Below are positions 1 to 5,489 of a stretch of DNA of 6,427 bases, piece by piece; position 1 is the stretch's first letter, and the number at the start of each line of letters is the position of its first letter. Source of the DNA: Pyrinomonadaceae bacterium (GTDB lineage: Bacteria; Acidobacteriota; Blastocatellia; Pyrinomonadales; Pyrinomonadaceae); NCBI GenBank assembly GCA_013695245.1, contig JACDAW010000187.1:1-6427 (forward strand). Direction: 5' to 3'. The notes beneath the pieces were generated by a model. The model saw nothing but the letters and a program-made list of their open reading frames with translations, was not told the origin of the DNA and did no database searches. The position numbers and the translations under genes were made by a program.

Positions 1-506
1 TCCTAATGACGGTCTCAAACGCCGAAGGTCGCATGCTTCTCTCGACTGGGAATAAATCCGAACTCGCGCTCGGCTACTGCACGCTCTACGGCGACACGAA
101 CGGCGGATTGGCCGTCTTAGGCGATGTGCTTAAGACCGAAGTTTACAATCTCGCGCGCCATTACAACCGCGAATCGGAAATCATCCCCCACGAGATCATT
201 GATAAGCGACCGAGCGCGGAACTCGCGCCCGATCAATTCGATGATCAATCGCTTCCCGCTTACGATAAACTCGATCCCATCTTAAAACTTTATTTTGAGC
301 AGAAGCGCACGCCCGAAGAGATCATCGCCGAAGGGCATGATGCCGCTCTTGTGTACGACATCCTCAACCGAGTCGAATCACCCGCCAATGAATTCAAGCG
401 CCGACAGCTTCCACCGACCTTGATCATCTCGAAGAACGCCATTGGAATTGGTCGCCGTCGTCCCGTCACGCATCGCTACACGCGCGTCGCGCCAAGCAGT
501 CGTTAA
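1..506 (+). CDS. nadE: NAD+ synthetase, glutamine-dependent long form, C-terminal fragment (5' end outside window)
   Basis: NAD+ synthetase makes NAD+ from deamido-NAD+ and ATP in the cytoplasm; the long form takes ammonia from glutamine through an N-terminal amidase domain, which would lie outside this window. The frame is open from base 3 (a Leu codon precedes the first visible Met), so the gene continues upstream and the Met at base 6 is internal. About 167 residues are visible. They include STGNKSE, the Gly-Tyr-Cys-Thr-Leu-Tyr-Gly-Asp stretch of the synthetase active site, KRPSAELAPDQ.D followed by SLP.YD.LD.IL, and near the end NEFKRRQLPPT with a GRRRP motif. The last two are typical of the roughly 540-residue glutamine-dependent type rather than the short E. 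coli type. It ends at TAA 504-506. A possible terminator follows, and the next gene has its own promoter, so nadE is probably the last gene of its transcript. Family assignment is firm; glutamine dependence is inferred from the C-terminal motifs. Confidence 0.93.
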   Translation, partial: LMTVSNAEGRMLLSTGNKSELALGYCTLYGDTNGGLAVLGDVLKTEVYNLARHYNRESEIIPHEIIDKRPSAELAPDQFDDQSLPAYDKLDPILKLYFEQKRTPEEIIAEGHDAALVYDILNRVESPANEFKRRQLPPTLIISKNAIGIGRRRPVTHRYTRVAPSSR

Positions 507-512
507 AAGCTC

Positions 513-568
513 TGCGCAAGAAGAACAGGCGTTCTTGGATTATGTGATGCGCAAAATGTGACTTTTTT
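513..568 (+). terminator. Possible terminator downstream of nadE
   Basis: A perfect six-base stem AAGAAC/GTTCTT (521-526 with 531-536, loop AGGC) lies inside a wider pair of TGCGCA copies (513-518 and 548-553), which can also pair because TGCGCA is self-complementary. A run of six T follows at 563-568. The T run is about ten bases from the outer stem and overlaps the -35 region of the next promoter, so termination is plausible but weak. Confidence 0.35.
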
Positions 569-586
569 AACCACTTCGGATATACT
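558..586 (+). promoter_or_regulatory. Sigma-70-type promoter of the Asn-repeat gene
   Basis: A -35-like GTGACT (558-563, four of six consensus bases) is separated by 17 bases from a -10 TATACT (581-586, five of six). Transcription would begin near 593, giving a leader of about 84 bases before the GTG start at 677. No other good promoter was seen in front of this gene. Confidence 0.55.
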
Positions 587-621
587 GCCTGCTCATTCCC
601 CGAAATTTAATGACTTTTGAG

Positions 622-650
622 CGCGCCCGACGTTCGTGCGGGAGGGCGCG
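622..650 (+). promoter_or_regulatory. Leader hairpin in the 5' UTR of the Asn-repeat gene
   Basis: CGCGCCC (622-628) is perfectly complementary to GGGCGCG (644-650), leaving a 15-base loop. An overlapping alternative stem, CCCG (626-629) with CGGG (639-642), would compete with it. The structure sits between the predicted transcription start and the ribosome binding site, 13 bases before AGGAGG. It may influence mRNA stability or attenuation; the structure is seen, the function is not known. Confidence 0.35.
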
Positions 651-663
651 TTTCACACTACCC

Positions 664-669
664 AGGAGG
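664..669 (+). promoter_or_regulatory. Ribosome binding site that fixes the start of the Asn-repeat gene
   Basis: A perfect AGGAGG is placed seven bases before the GTG at 677. It selects this GTG over the TTG at 617 in the same frame, which has no such site and would place 20 polar residues ahead of the signal sequence. Confidence 0.85.
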
Positions 670-676
670 ATTCACC

Positions 677-1351
677 GTGAGCGCAAAACTTTCAGAAATC
701 GGTAAAGGGCTAATCCCTTCTCTTCTCGTACTGTTCGTCGTGTTAAGCATCATCGTCGTGCAGGCAGCCGAGCCAAACCAGAACACAAACCAGAATGGCA
801 ACCAGAATACCAACAACTCGAATCGCAACAGAGGGCGCGGCAACCGCAATCGGAATCGCAACACAAACGGGAACATGAATGGAAACATGAACGCCAATAT
901 GAACAGCAACATGAATTCCAACATGAACTCGAACATGAACATGAACGATAACGGAAACATGAACATGAACGGCAACATGAACTCAAATATGAATGGGAAC
1001 ATGAATGACAACATGAACATGAATACCAACGTCAACGACAACATGAACGGCAATATGAATTCCAACATGAACGGGAACATGAATTCAAACATGAATATGA
1101 ATGACAACATGAACTCGAACGTGAACGACAATATGAATGGAAACATGAACTCGAATATGAATTCAAATATGAACATGAACGAGAACATGAATTCAAACAT
1201 GAACAGTAACGGAAACATGAATGGGAATATGAACTCCAACATGAACCGTAACGGTAACATGAACAGGAATGGCAACATGAACCGCAACGGCAACATGAAC
1301 AGGAATACGAATGGGAATATGAACCGCAACGGAAATGGCAATTTCCGTTAA
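677..1351 (+). CDS. Secreted or membrane-anchored protein of strictly alternating X-Asn dipeptides, Met-rich; function unknown
   Basis: I do not recognise a characterised family. The 224-residue product starts at GTG 677. Residues 1-11 carry two Lys, residues 12-28 are strongly hydrophobic, and VQA-AEP (28-33) offers a signal peptidase I site after Ala30; otherwise the segment would act as a membrane anchor. There is no lipobox Cys. From Asn34 the chain is Asn-rich. From Gly55 to Asn222 every even residue is Asn, 84 X-Asn dipeptides without one break, ending Phe-Arg. X is Met in 35 of them, otherwise mostly Gly, Ser, Arg and Asp. Arg lies near the two ends (residues 50-61 and the last quarter); all Asp/Glu of the repeat lie in the middle. 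There is no Cys in the protein. The gene is monocistronic, with promoter, consensus ribosome site and terminator, so it looks expressed. An extracellular, wall-associated or matrix protein is possible; a metal-binding or aggregation-prone fibre role is speculation. Confidence 0.8.
   Translation: MSAKLSEIGKGLIPSLLVLFVVLSIIVVQAAEPNQNTNQNGNQNTNNSNRNRGRGNRNRNRNTNGNMNGNMNANMNSNMNSNMNSNMNMNDNGNMNMNGNMNSNMNGNMNDNMNMNTNVNDNMNGNMNSNMNGNMNSNMNMNDNMNSNVNDNMNGNMNSNMNSNMNMNENMNSNMNSNGNMNGNMNSNMNRNGNMNRNGNMNRNGNMNRNTNGNMNRNGNGNFR
839..1342 (+). repeat. Degenerate 6-bp tandem repeat array (84 units) encoding X-Asn dipeptides
   Basis: The array is 504 bases of hexamers of form NNN-AAY, most often ATG-AAC or ATG-AAT. 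Asn codons alternate irregularly between AAC and AAT. Ser units use AGC, AGT, TCA, TCC and TCG; Gly units use all four codons; Arg units use CGC, CGT, CGG and AGG. The last quarter shows an 18-base sub-repeat (Met-Asn-Arg-Asn-Gly-Asn). The array is in frame throughout with no stop. Confidence 0.95.
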
Positions 1352-1381
1352 TTCCCGGTAACGTCTAAAACGGTTTACAAC

Positions 1382-1426
1382 AAACCCCTTGCTCCTCGCA
1401 CAAAGCGAAGCAAGGGGTTTTCGTTT
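1382..1426. terminator. Strong hairpin terminator between convergent genes
   Basis: A 12-base stem AAACCCCTTGCT (1382-1393) pairs with AGCAAGGGGTTT (1409-1420). After a CC bulge, a further TCGC/GCGA stem closes an ACAAA loop. On the + strand the stem runs into TTTTCGTTT, which suits the Asn-repeat gene ending at 1351. On the - strand it is followed by TTTGTTGT, so it could also end the dlh-uma2-ttcA transcript, whose last stop is at 1451-1453. Confidence 0.85.
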
Positions 1427-1450
1427 GCCATAAAGAAGTTTGCGGCTGCG

Positions 1451-2308
1451 TTATGAAAGGGAAACGAGCGCCGGAGGTTGCTCAATCCGGTTCACATGAC
1501 CGATGGCAGCATCTAATTCGGCTTCGACATTGCCGACGGCAGGAGCAAAGTTTTTAAAGTCGAACAAGTTTGTGTCAAGCAGGTGCGACGGAGCGACGTT
1601 GCCGAGCGCGGTCATCATTGAGCTGCGAATGTTCGGGATGTCCGTTTCGAGATCGCCGATCAATCGTTTGACGCGCGCTCGTTGCAAGTTCGGCTGCGCG
1701 CCGCACAAGTTACACGGAATAACGGGGAAGTTTTTCATCCTCGCATACTGCGCAATGTCTTTTTCGCGGCAGTATGCGAGCGGTCGAATCACGGTGTTGC
1801 GATTGTCGTCGGAACGCAGGATGGGCGGCATCGCCTTGAGCGAGCCGACGAAGAAGAGGTTTAAGAGAAACGTCGTGATGATGTCGTCCGCGTGATGACC
1901 GAGCGCGATCTTCGTGCAATTTTCTTCAACCGCCACGCCGTAGAGAATGCCGCGCCTCAGGCGCGAGCACACCGAGCAGTAAGTTTTGCCTTCGGGCACA
2001 AGGCGCTTGACGGTCGAATAGGTGTCTTGCGTTTCGATGCGAAACGGCACGCCGAGCGAGTGGAGATATTCGGGAAGCACGTGCGTAGGGAAACCGGGTT
2101 GCCGTTGATCGAGGTTGACGGCCAAGACATCAAAGCTGACAGGCGCGCGCTTACGCACGTCTAACAGCAGATCGAGCATCGTGTAGCTGTCTTTGCCGCC
2201 CGAAAGACAGACCATAATGCGGTCGCCGTCTTCGATCATCCCGAAGTCTTTAATCGCCTCACCCATCTGGCGAAGCAGTTTGGTTTTAACTTTACTTTCT
2301 ACAAACAT
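1451..2308 (-). CDS. ttcA: tRNA 2-thiocytidine(32) synthetase TtcA
   Basis: TtcA thiolates cytidine 32 in the anticodon loop of certain tRNAs. It activates the base with ATP and uses a [4Fe-4S] cluster to handle sulfur, in the cytoplasm. The 285-residue product has the PP-loop SGGKDS at 36-41 after a hydrophobic strand (IMVCL). The pair C111-x-x-C114 is followed by SRLRRG, LGHHADD lies at 137-142, and C199-x-x-C202 lies in PCNLCGAQPNLQR. In E. coli TtcA the cluster is held by one CxxC pair plus a Cys in the second motif, and all are kept here. PSHLLDTNLFDF (240-251) is the usual C-terminal signature; about 34 poorly conserved residues follow. Length is slightly below E. coli TtcA. The ATG at 2308 starts the conserved N-terminus; no good Shine-Dalgarno is visible. 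It lies 40 bases after the Uma2 gene and is probably the last gene of that transcript. TilS is excluded by the two CxxC motifs. Confidence 0.93.
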   Translation of the reverse strand: MFVESKVKTKLLRQMGEAIKDFGMIEDGDRIMVCLSGGKDSYTMLDLLLDVRKRAPVSFDVLAVNLDQRQPGFPTHVLPEYLHSLGVPFRIETQDTYSTVKRLVPEGKTYCSVCSRLRRGILYGVAVEENCTKIALGHHADDIITTFLLNLFFVGSLKAMPPILRSDDNRNTVIRPLAYCREKDIAQYARMKNFPVIPCNLCGAQPNLQRARVKRLIGDLETDIPNIRSSMMTALGNVAPSHLLDTNLFDFKNFAPAVGNVEAELDAAIGHVNRIEQPPALVSLS

Positions 2309-2348
2309 CTTAAGTCCAACTTAATAAATGCTAACCGCAAAAGAATCA

Positions 2349-2963
2349 TTACCAAAGCTCCCACACGTTTAAGACAAAACCCGGCAACACTGTTTCACCG
2401 GAAATCTCCTTCGGGTTCTCCAAACATTCCACCTCTTGTTGCTGTGCGCGATAAATGTATACGCGCTTGCTCTGCGGATCGATCAACCAGCCCAAACGCG
2501 CGGTGTTTTCGATGTACTCCGACATTTTATCCTGTAACTCGCTCAATGTATCATTGGCAGAGCGGCGTTCGACAGCGAAGTCGGGACAAAGCGGCGCAAA
2601 ACCTTCCTGTTCTTTTTCGCTTAACGCTTCCCACCGTTCGCGTCTTATCCACGCGGCGTCGGGAGAGAGCTTTGCTCCATCGGGTAAGGTAAAGCCCGTT
2701 GAAGAATCGAAACACAAGCCTGTGCCATCCTCATCTGTCCAATTCGCCAAACGCTGATTGAGTTTGCTGTTACGCCAACCTGTTCTTGAGCCGGTCGGAG
2801 GCATAATTATTAATTCTCCCTTCGCCGTCATCTCGATGCGCAAATCGCGGTTATCCCGGCACAATTGCACAAATTGCTCGTCGGTTAAATTTAGCGACTG
2901 AAGATTAAGCGTCAGCGTGTGCGGCGCGTTTGAATCAACGGTTAAAGGTTGCTGAGACATCAT
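2349..2963 (-). CDS. Uma2 family (DUF820) PD-(D/E)XK-like endonuclease
   Basis: Uma2 proteins have a restriction-endonuclease-like fold and are common in multiple copies in cyanobacteria and several soil phyla; their biological role is unclear. Numbering from the longest possible start, the family pattern is complete: F..LC.DN.DLRIE (33-46), GELIIMPPTG (51-60), N..L...L..W, FDSSTGF.LP.GA..SPDAAW (87-107), CPDFAVERRS (128-137) and DKM..YI.N.ARLGWLIDP (147-165). Asp104 and Glu134 are the likely metal-binding acids. The usual Glu-Leu-Arg is Glu-Arg-Arg here. The C-terminus GETVLPGFVLNVWELW is typical. Start choice: the frame also opens at a GTG (2969), but AGGAG overlaps that GTG and lies five bases before ATG 2963 and eight before ATG 2960, so one of the ATGs is preferred. 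It lies about 37 bases after the dienelactone hydrolase gene. It appears intact; no partner methyltransferase is present, so it is not an obvious restriction system. Confidence 0.88.
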   Translation of the reverse strand: MMSQQPLTVDSNAPHTLTLNLQSLNLTDEQFVQLCRDNRDLRIEMTAKGELIIMPPTGSRTGWRNSKLNQRLANWTDEDGTGLCFDSSTGFTLPDGAKLSPDAAWIRRERWEALSEKEQEGFAPLCPDFAVERRSANDTLSELQDKMSEYIENTARLGWLIDPQSKRVYIYRAQQQEVECLENPKEISGETVLPGFVLNVWELW

Positions 2964-3000
2964 TGGCACTCCTAACTTCCTTCGATTCTAATACGGGGAG

Positions 3001-3699
3001 CTACGAAAAAGAATTTACGGGAAGATTCTCACGAAAGAAAGCAAGTGTTCGCCGCCAAGCATCTTCGGCCGCATCGGGTTGATAAACTTCGGGGCGGTGG
3101 TCGTTGAAAAATGCGTGATCAGCATTTTTATAAACGTGTAATTCCATTAATTTACCGAGCGACTCTATTTCGGTCTGAAGCTCGCGTGCGCCTTTCGGCG
3201 TGGCAAAGTCGTCCTTTTCCGCGAATATTCCGAGCACGGGCGCGCGCAAATTTTCAAGATCATAAGTGACCTTCGGATGCGCGCCGTAAAACACGACGCA
3301 GGCGCCGACGCGCTCGTTCTTCGTCGCCGCATACAGCGACAGCGCGCCGCCCATGCAGAAACCAATCATGCCCACTTTTTCCCCCGCGATGCGCTCGTGC
3401 GCAATGAGGTAATTGATCGCGCCGCGCAAATCGCGTTCGGCTTCGTCAATCTTTAAAGCCATCATCAGCTTGCCTGCTTCGTCCGGCGATTTAGTCGTCT
3501 CGCCGTGATAAAGATCGGGCGCGAGCGCGACGAAGCCTGCGGCGGCGAAACGGTCGGCTACATCTTTGATGTGCGAAACCAACCCCCACCATTCTTGGAT
3601 CACGATAATGCCCGGGGCTTTTCCGCCCCCCGCCGGAAGGCTCAAATAGCCTTGCGCCCCTGTGCCGTTACTTTCAAATTCAACTATTTCGCCCGCCAT
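3001..3699 (-). CDS. Dienelactone hydrolase family alpha/beta hydrolase
   Basis: The family's founding member opens dienelactone to maleylacetate in chlorocatechol breakdown, but most homologues act on other or unknown esters and lactones. The 232-residue length is typical. The active site is complete: Glu36 in IQEWWGL (34-40), nucleophile Cys115 in GFCMGG (113-118), Asp163 in EKDDF, and His195 in ADHAFFND (193-200). APDLYHGE (60-67) is another family signature. There is no signal peptide, so the enzyme is cytoplasmic. Start ATG 3699 has AAGGAG (complement of 3710-3715) ten bases upstream. It is the first gene of a probable dlh-uma2-ttcA run, and a 17-base dyad lies in its leader. No aromatic-degradation genes are nearby, so the true substrate cannot be given; I therefore give no symbol. 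Confidence 0.9.
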   Translation of the reverse strand: MAGEIVEFESNGTGAQGYLSLPAGGGKAPGIIVIQEWWGLVSHIKDVADRFAAAGFVALAPDLYHGETTKSPDEAGKLMMALKIDEAERDLRGAINYLIAHERIAGEKVGMIGFCMGGALSLYAATKNERVGACVVFYGAHPKVTYDLENLRAPVLGIFAEKDDFATPKGARELQTEIESLGKLMELHVYKNADHAFFNDHRPEVYQPDAAEDAWRRTLAFFRENLPVNSFS

Positions 3700-3978
3700 G
3701 CTGCTCGTTCTCCTTCATCGTTTATCGTGAATTCATTAAGCAAATACTGCTTACCATGCAGTCGCTGTTTACTTGTCGGTTGACTTGCCATATTATCACG
3801 GGCGCGCGTTTCTCTTTAATGGCGCGCCTGTTTCACCCGACAGTGACTCAAATTTGGCCTCTTTAAAAGTATCTTCACCAAAACACGCGCGACTTGTGCG
3901 CCGTTACTCAAGCGAGCGTTTAAAAAAACCTTTACCTCGAACGGTCGTATGAATCGTGTTTAAAAGGGAGAATAAGAG
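3700..3978. other. Divergent intergenic region between dienelactone hydrolase and bactofilin genes
   Basis: This 279-base gap must hold promoters for both divergent genes. Visible structure is the 3737-3753 dyad and a GC-rich inverted repeat, GGCGCGC (3801-3807) with GCGCGCC (3822-3828), spacer 14. A TTGACT at 3780-3785 resembles a -35 box but has no -10 at a proper distance. GATAAT on the - strand (complement of 3793-3798) may be a -10 for the hydrolase gene, with a poor -35. I could not settle either promoter and saw no small gene here. Confidence 0.5.
3737..3753. promoter_or_regulatory. Perfect 17-bp dyad upstream of the dienelactone hydrolase gene
   Basis: TAAGCA (3737-3742) and TGCTTA (3748-3753) form a perfect inverted repeat around AATAC, about 40 bases before the hydrolase ATG. 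The size and spacing suit a dimeric repressor operator or a small leader hairpin. No matching regulator is in the window. Confidence 0.3.
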
Positions 3979-4710
3979 ATGTTGAGAATGGGGAGAAACT
4001 CCAAACCGGAACAAACAACAACGGACAGCGAAAACACCGCCGACCACACGCCGCAATCTGCCTCTACCTCTGCGACCGCGTCGTCGTCGCCATCGTCATC
4101 ATCATCCAGCTACAGCCCGTCAAGTTCATACGGCAGCGGGAGCGGAGCTTACCAAAGCGGGAGCGCAACGATTGCGCCGCCGCCCGCTAACGCTTCGCCG
4201 CTCGCGCCGGGTTCTGCGAGTCGCGCCTCGACCGAAAGCGAGACGCTCGCGCGCGAAATCAAAGAGGGCACGCTCTCAGGCTTTGTTGGCAGCGGCACGG
4301 TGCTGACGGGCGAAGCCAATTTTAAAGGAATGCTCAGGGTTGACGGGCATCTGTCGGGGCGCGTCAGTTCAAAGGACGGAACGCTCATCGTCAGCACCGG
4401 CGGGCAGGTGGACGCCGACATAGATGTTTCCATTGCCACCATTAACGGCACGGTCAACGGCGACATCACGGCCAGCAAGCGCATCGAACTTGGGCGCGTT
4501 GCGAAAGTGACGGGCAATATTCAAGCGCCCGCGCTCGTAATCGAAAGCGGCGCGATCTTTGAAGGCAGTTGCCGCATGGCGCAAGTGAAAGAAGAGCAGG
4601 AGCGTCCGCGCGCCGAAGAACAATCCTCTTCGCCTTACGCATCTCTCTCTAGTGCGGCGAGCGGATCAACTGACTCGGACGACGAAGTTTCGGAGGCGGC
4701 CGCGAGCTAA
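3979..4710 (+). CDS. Bactofilin (polymer-forming cytoskeletal protein) with long Ser-rich N-terminal arm
   Basis: Bactofilins polymerise without nucleotides into filaments built from a small right-handed beta-helix, and act in cell shape, stalk or polar structures and envelope organisation, at the inner face of the membrane. In this 243-residue protein the bactofilin core spans about 98-202: FVGSGTVLTGEANFKGMLRV, DGHLSGRVSS, TLIVSTGGQVDADIDV, ATINGTVNGDI, ASKRIELGRVAKVTGNI and ALVIESGAIFEGSCRM, with the repeating Gly/Val/Ile pattern of beta-helix turns. Residues 1-85 are disordered-looking, with Ser runs (36-50) and Gly-Ser and Pro-Ala stretches; residues 203-243 are charged then Ser/Asp/Glu/Ala-rich. 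Both tails are longer than in small bactofilins. Start ATG 3979 has GGGAG eight bases upstream (3966-3970); an in-frame ATG three codons later is a weaker choice. It is monocistronic, with a terminator at 4744-4794. No peptidoglycan hydrolase, a frequent bactofilin neighbour, lies beside it. Confidence 0.92.
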   Translation: MLRMGRNSKPEQTTTDSENTADHTPQSASTSATASSSPSSSSSSYSPSSSYGSGSGAYQSGSATIAPPPANASPLAPGSASRASTESETLAREIKEGTLSGFVGSGTVLTGEANFKGMLRVDGHLSGRVSSKDGTLIVSTGGQVDADIDVSIATINGTVNGDITASKRIELGRVAKVTGNIQAPALVIESGAIFEGSCRMAQVKEEQERPRAEEQSSSPYASLSSAASGSTDSDDEVSEAAAS

Positions 4711-4743
4711 CAACCTTTATTAAGACCCGCACAAGGGTTCTTG

Positions 4744-4794
4744 AAGGGGAGACGCCTGAGCCAAGCAGTTTAAAAGGCTCGCGTCTCCCTTTTT
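4744..4794 (+). terminator. Rho-independent terminator of the bactofilin gene
   Basis: GGGAGACGC (4747-4755) pairs with GCGTCTCCC (4781-4789). After a CT bulge, GAGCC (4758-4762) pairs with GGCTC (4776-4780), leaving a 13-base loop. Five T follow directly (4790-4794). It lies 34 bases after the bactofilin stop. Confidence 0.9.
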
Positions 4795-4800
4795 AGTTGG

Positions 4801-4816
4801 CGCGTATCATTACGCG
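4801..4816. repeat. 16-bp perfect palindrome CGCGTA-TCAT-TACGCG
   Basis: Two six-base arms flank a four-base centre, just after the bactofilin terminator and about 80 bases before the promoter of the CBS gene. It could be an operator or a small hairpin; no function can be read from sequence alone. Confidence 0.3.
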
Positions 4817-4874
4817 GTTTCAGACCACAGAAGTTTAGTTCCGCTTCCTTACTCCTGCCGCTCTCGCGCCGCCC

Positions 4875-4903
4875 TTAGATTGGCGCGCTCCTTCGTGTAT
4901 AAT
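4875..4903 (+). promoter_or_regulatory. Promoter of the CBS-domain gene
   Basis: A perfect -10 TATAAT (4898-4903) stands about 50 bases before the GTG start. At 17 bases spacing the -35 is TTAGAT (4875-4880), a poor match, so an activator or other contacts may be needed. Transcription would start near 4910. Confidence 0.6.
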
Positions 4904-4953
4904 ATGCGGTTTCCGAAAACCGTTTAACTTGTTTCCGTGAAAAGGAAGTAAAA

Positions 4954-5478
4954 GTGTCGTCTGAACAAAACGCGGCGGAACAGAAGCGCGCGGCGCGCCG
5001 TGTCGAAGATAAAACCGACGCGCCGCGTGGCGTGCGTTCGGATGAGATCAAGAATCTCCCGCCGCGCAACATTACGCGCGTTAAGCACACGGCGTCGTTG
5101 GGCGAAGTCGTGCAGCTAATGAAGGCGAAGGAGACAGACGCGGTTTTAGTTTACGAAGGCGAACGCCTCGCCGGGATTTTCACCGAAAGAGATTTTCTCG
5201 TTAAAGTGAGCGGCGAGGCGGTTGACGGCGGTGAACCGGTTGCGCGTTTCATGTCCGCCGTCGGGTGTACGCTTGCGCCCGGCGCGACGCTTGGCGATGC
5301 GGTGCGCGCGATGAACGAAGCGGGTTGCCGCACGATTCCCATTCTCGAAGATGGGAGCGTTGTGGGAGCAGTCTCCGTTCTTGACGTAATCACTTACCTC
5401 GCGGAAAGCTATCCGAAAGAAACGATGAATCTGCCGCCCGTGCCCGCGCAAGTAATGGACACGCCAGAGGGAGGATAG
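4954..5478 (+). CDS. Two-CBS-domain protein
   Basis: Paired CBS domains form a Bateman module that commonly binds AMP, ATP or related nucleotides and regulates a partner or attached enzyme. The 174-residue product has no other domain. Residues 1-35 are charged and probably disordered. CBS1 spans about 36-92 and includes VVQLMKAKETDAVLVYEGERLAGIFTERDF in outline; CBS2 spans about 97-152, with LGDAVRAMNEAGCRTIPILE and GAVSVLDVITYL in outline. Both domains keep the G-x-x-S/T-x-x-D nucleotide motif, GIFTERD (Asp80) and GAVSVLD (Asp144), so nucleotide binding is likely. There is no signal peptide or membrane segment. Start GTG 4954 has AAGGAAG (4942-4948) five bases upstream. The gene precedes the korA-like gene by 92 bases, co-directionally and without a clear terminator between them, so co-transcription is possible. 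The regulated partner is unknown. Confidence 0.88.
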   Translation: MSSEQNAAEQKRAARRVEDKTDAPRGVRSDEIKNLPPRNITRVKHTASLGEVVQLMKAKETDAVLVYEGERLAGIFTERDFLVKVSGEAVDGGEPVARFMSAVGCTLAPGATLGDAVRAMNEAGCRTIPILEDGSVVGAVSVLDVITYLAESYPKETMNLPPVPAQVMDTPEGG

Positions 5479-5489
5479 GAAGCAAAGTA

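Noticed and set aside
617..676. TTG 617 as start of the Asn-repeat protein
   Set aside because: No Shine-Dalgarno precedes it, whereas GTG 677 has AGGAGG at seven bases and begins a normal signal sequence.
750..986. Cys- and Ser-rich small frame on the - strand
   Set aside because: Another shadow of the repeat region; its Cys/Ser content comes from the complement of Asn/Arg/Gly codons.
658..1341. Long open frame on the - strand opposite the Asn-repeat gene, rich in Phe, Met and Leu
   Set aside because: It is the reverse complement of ATG-AAY hexamers, which cannot form stops in that frame; it has no ribosome site, promoter or natural composition.
839..1342. CRISPR-like or satellite reading of the hexamer array
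   Set aside because: There are no constant repeats with unique spacers; the array is one continuous coding frame with six-base period.
1451..2308. TilS (tRNA-Ile lysidine synthetase) instead of TtcA
   Set aside because: The two CxxC motifs, SRLRRG and DTNLFDF are TtcA features; TilS lacks the cluster cysteines.
2349..2969. Uma2 gene as part of a restriction-modification system
   Set aside because: No methyltransferase or specificity gene is in the window, and the flanking genes are housekeeping or metabolic.
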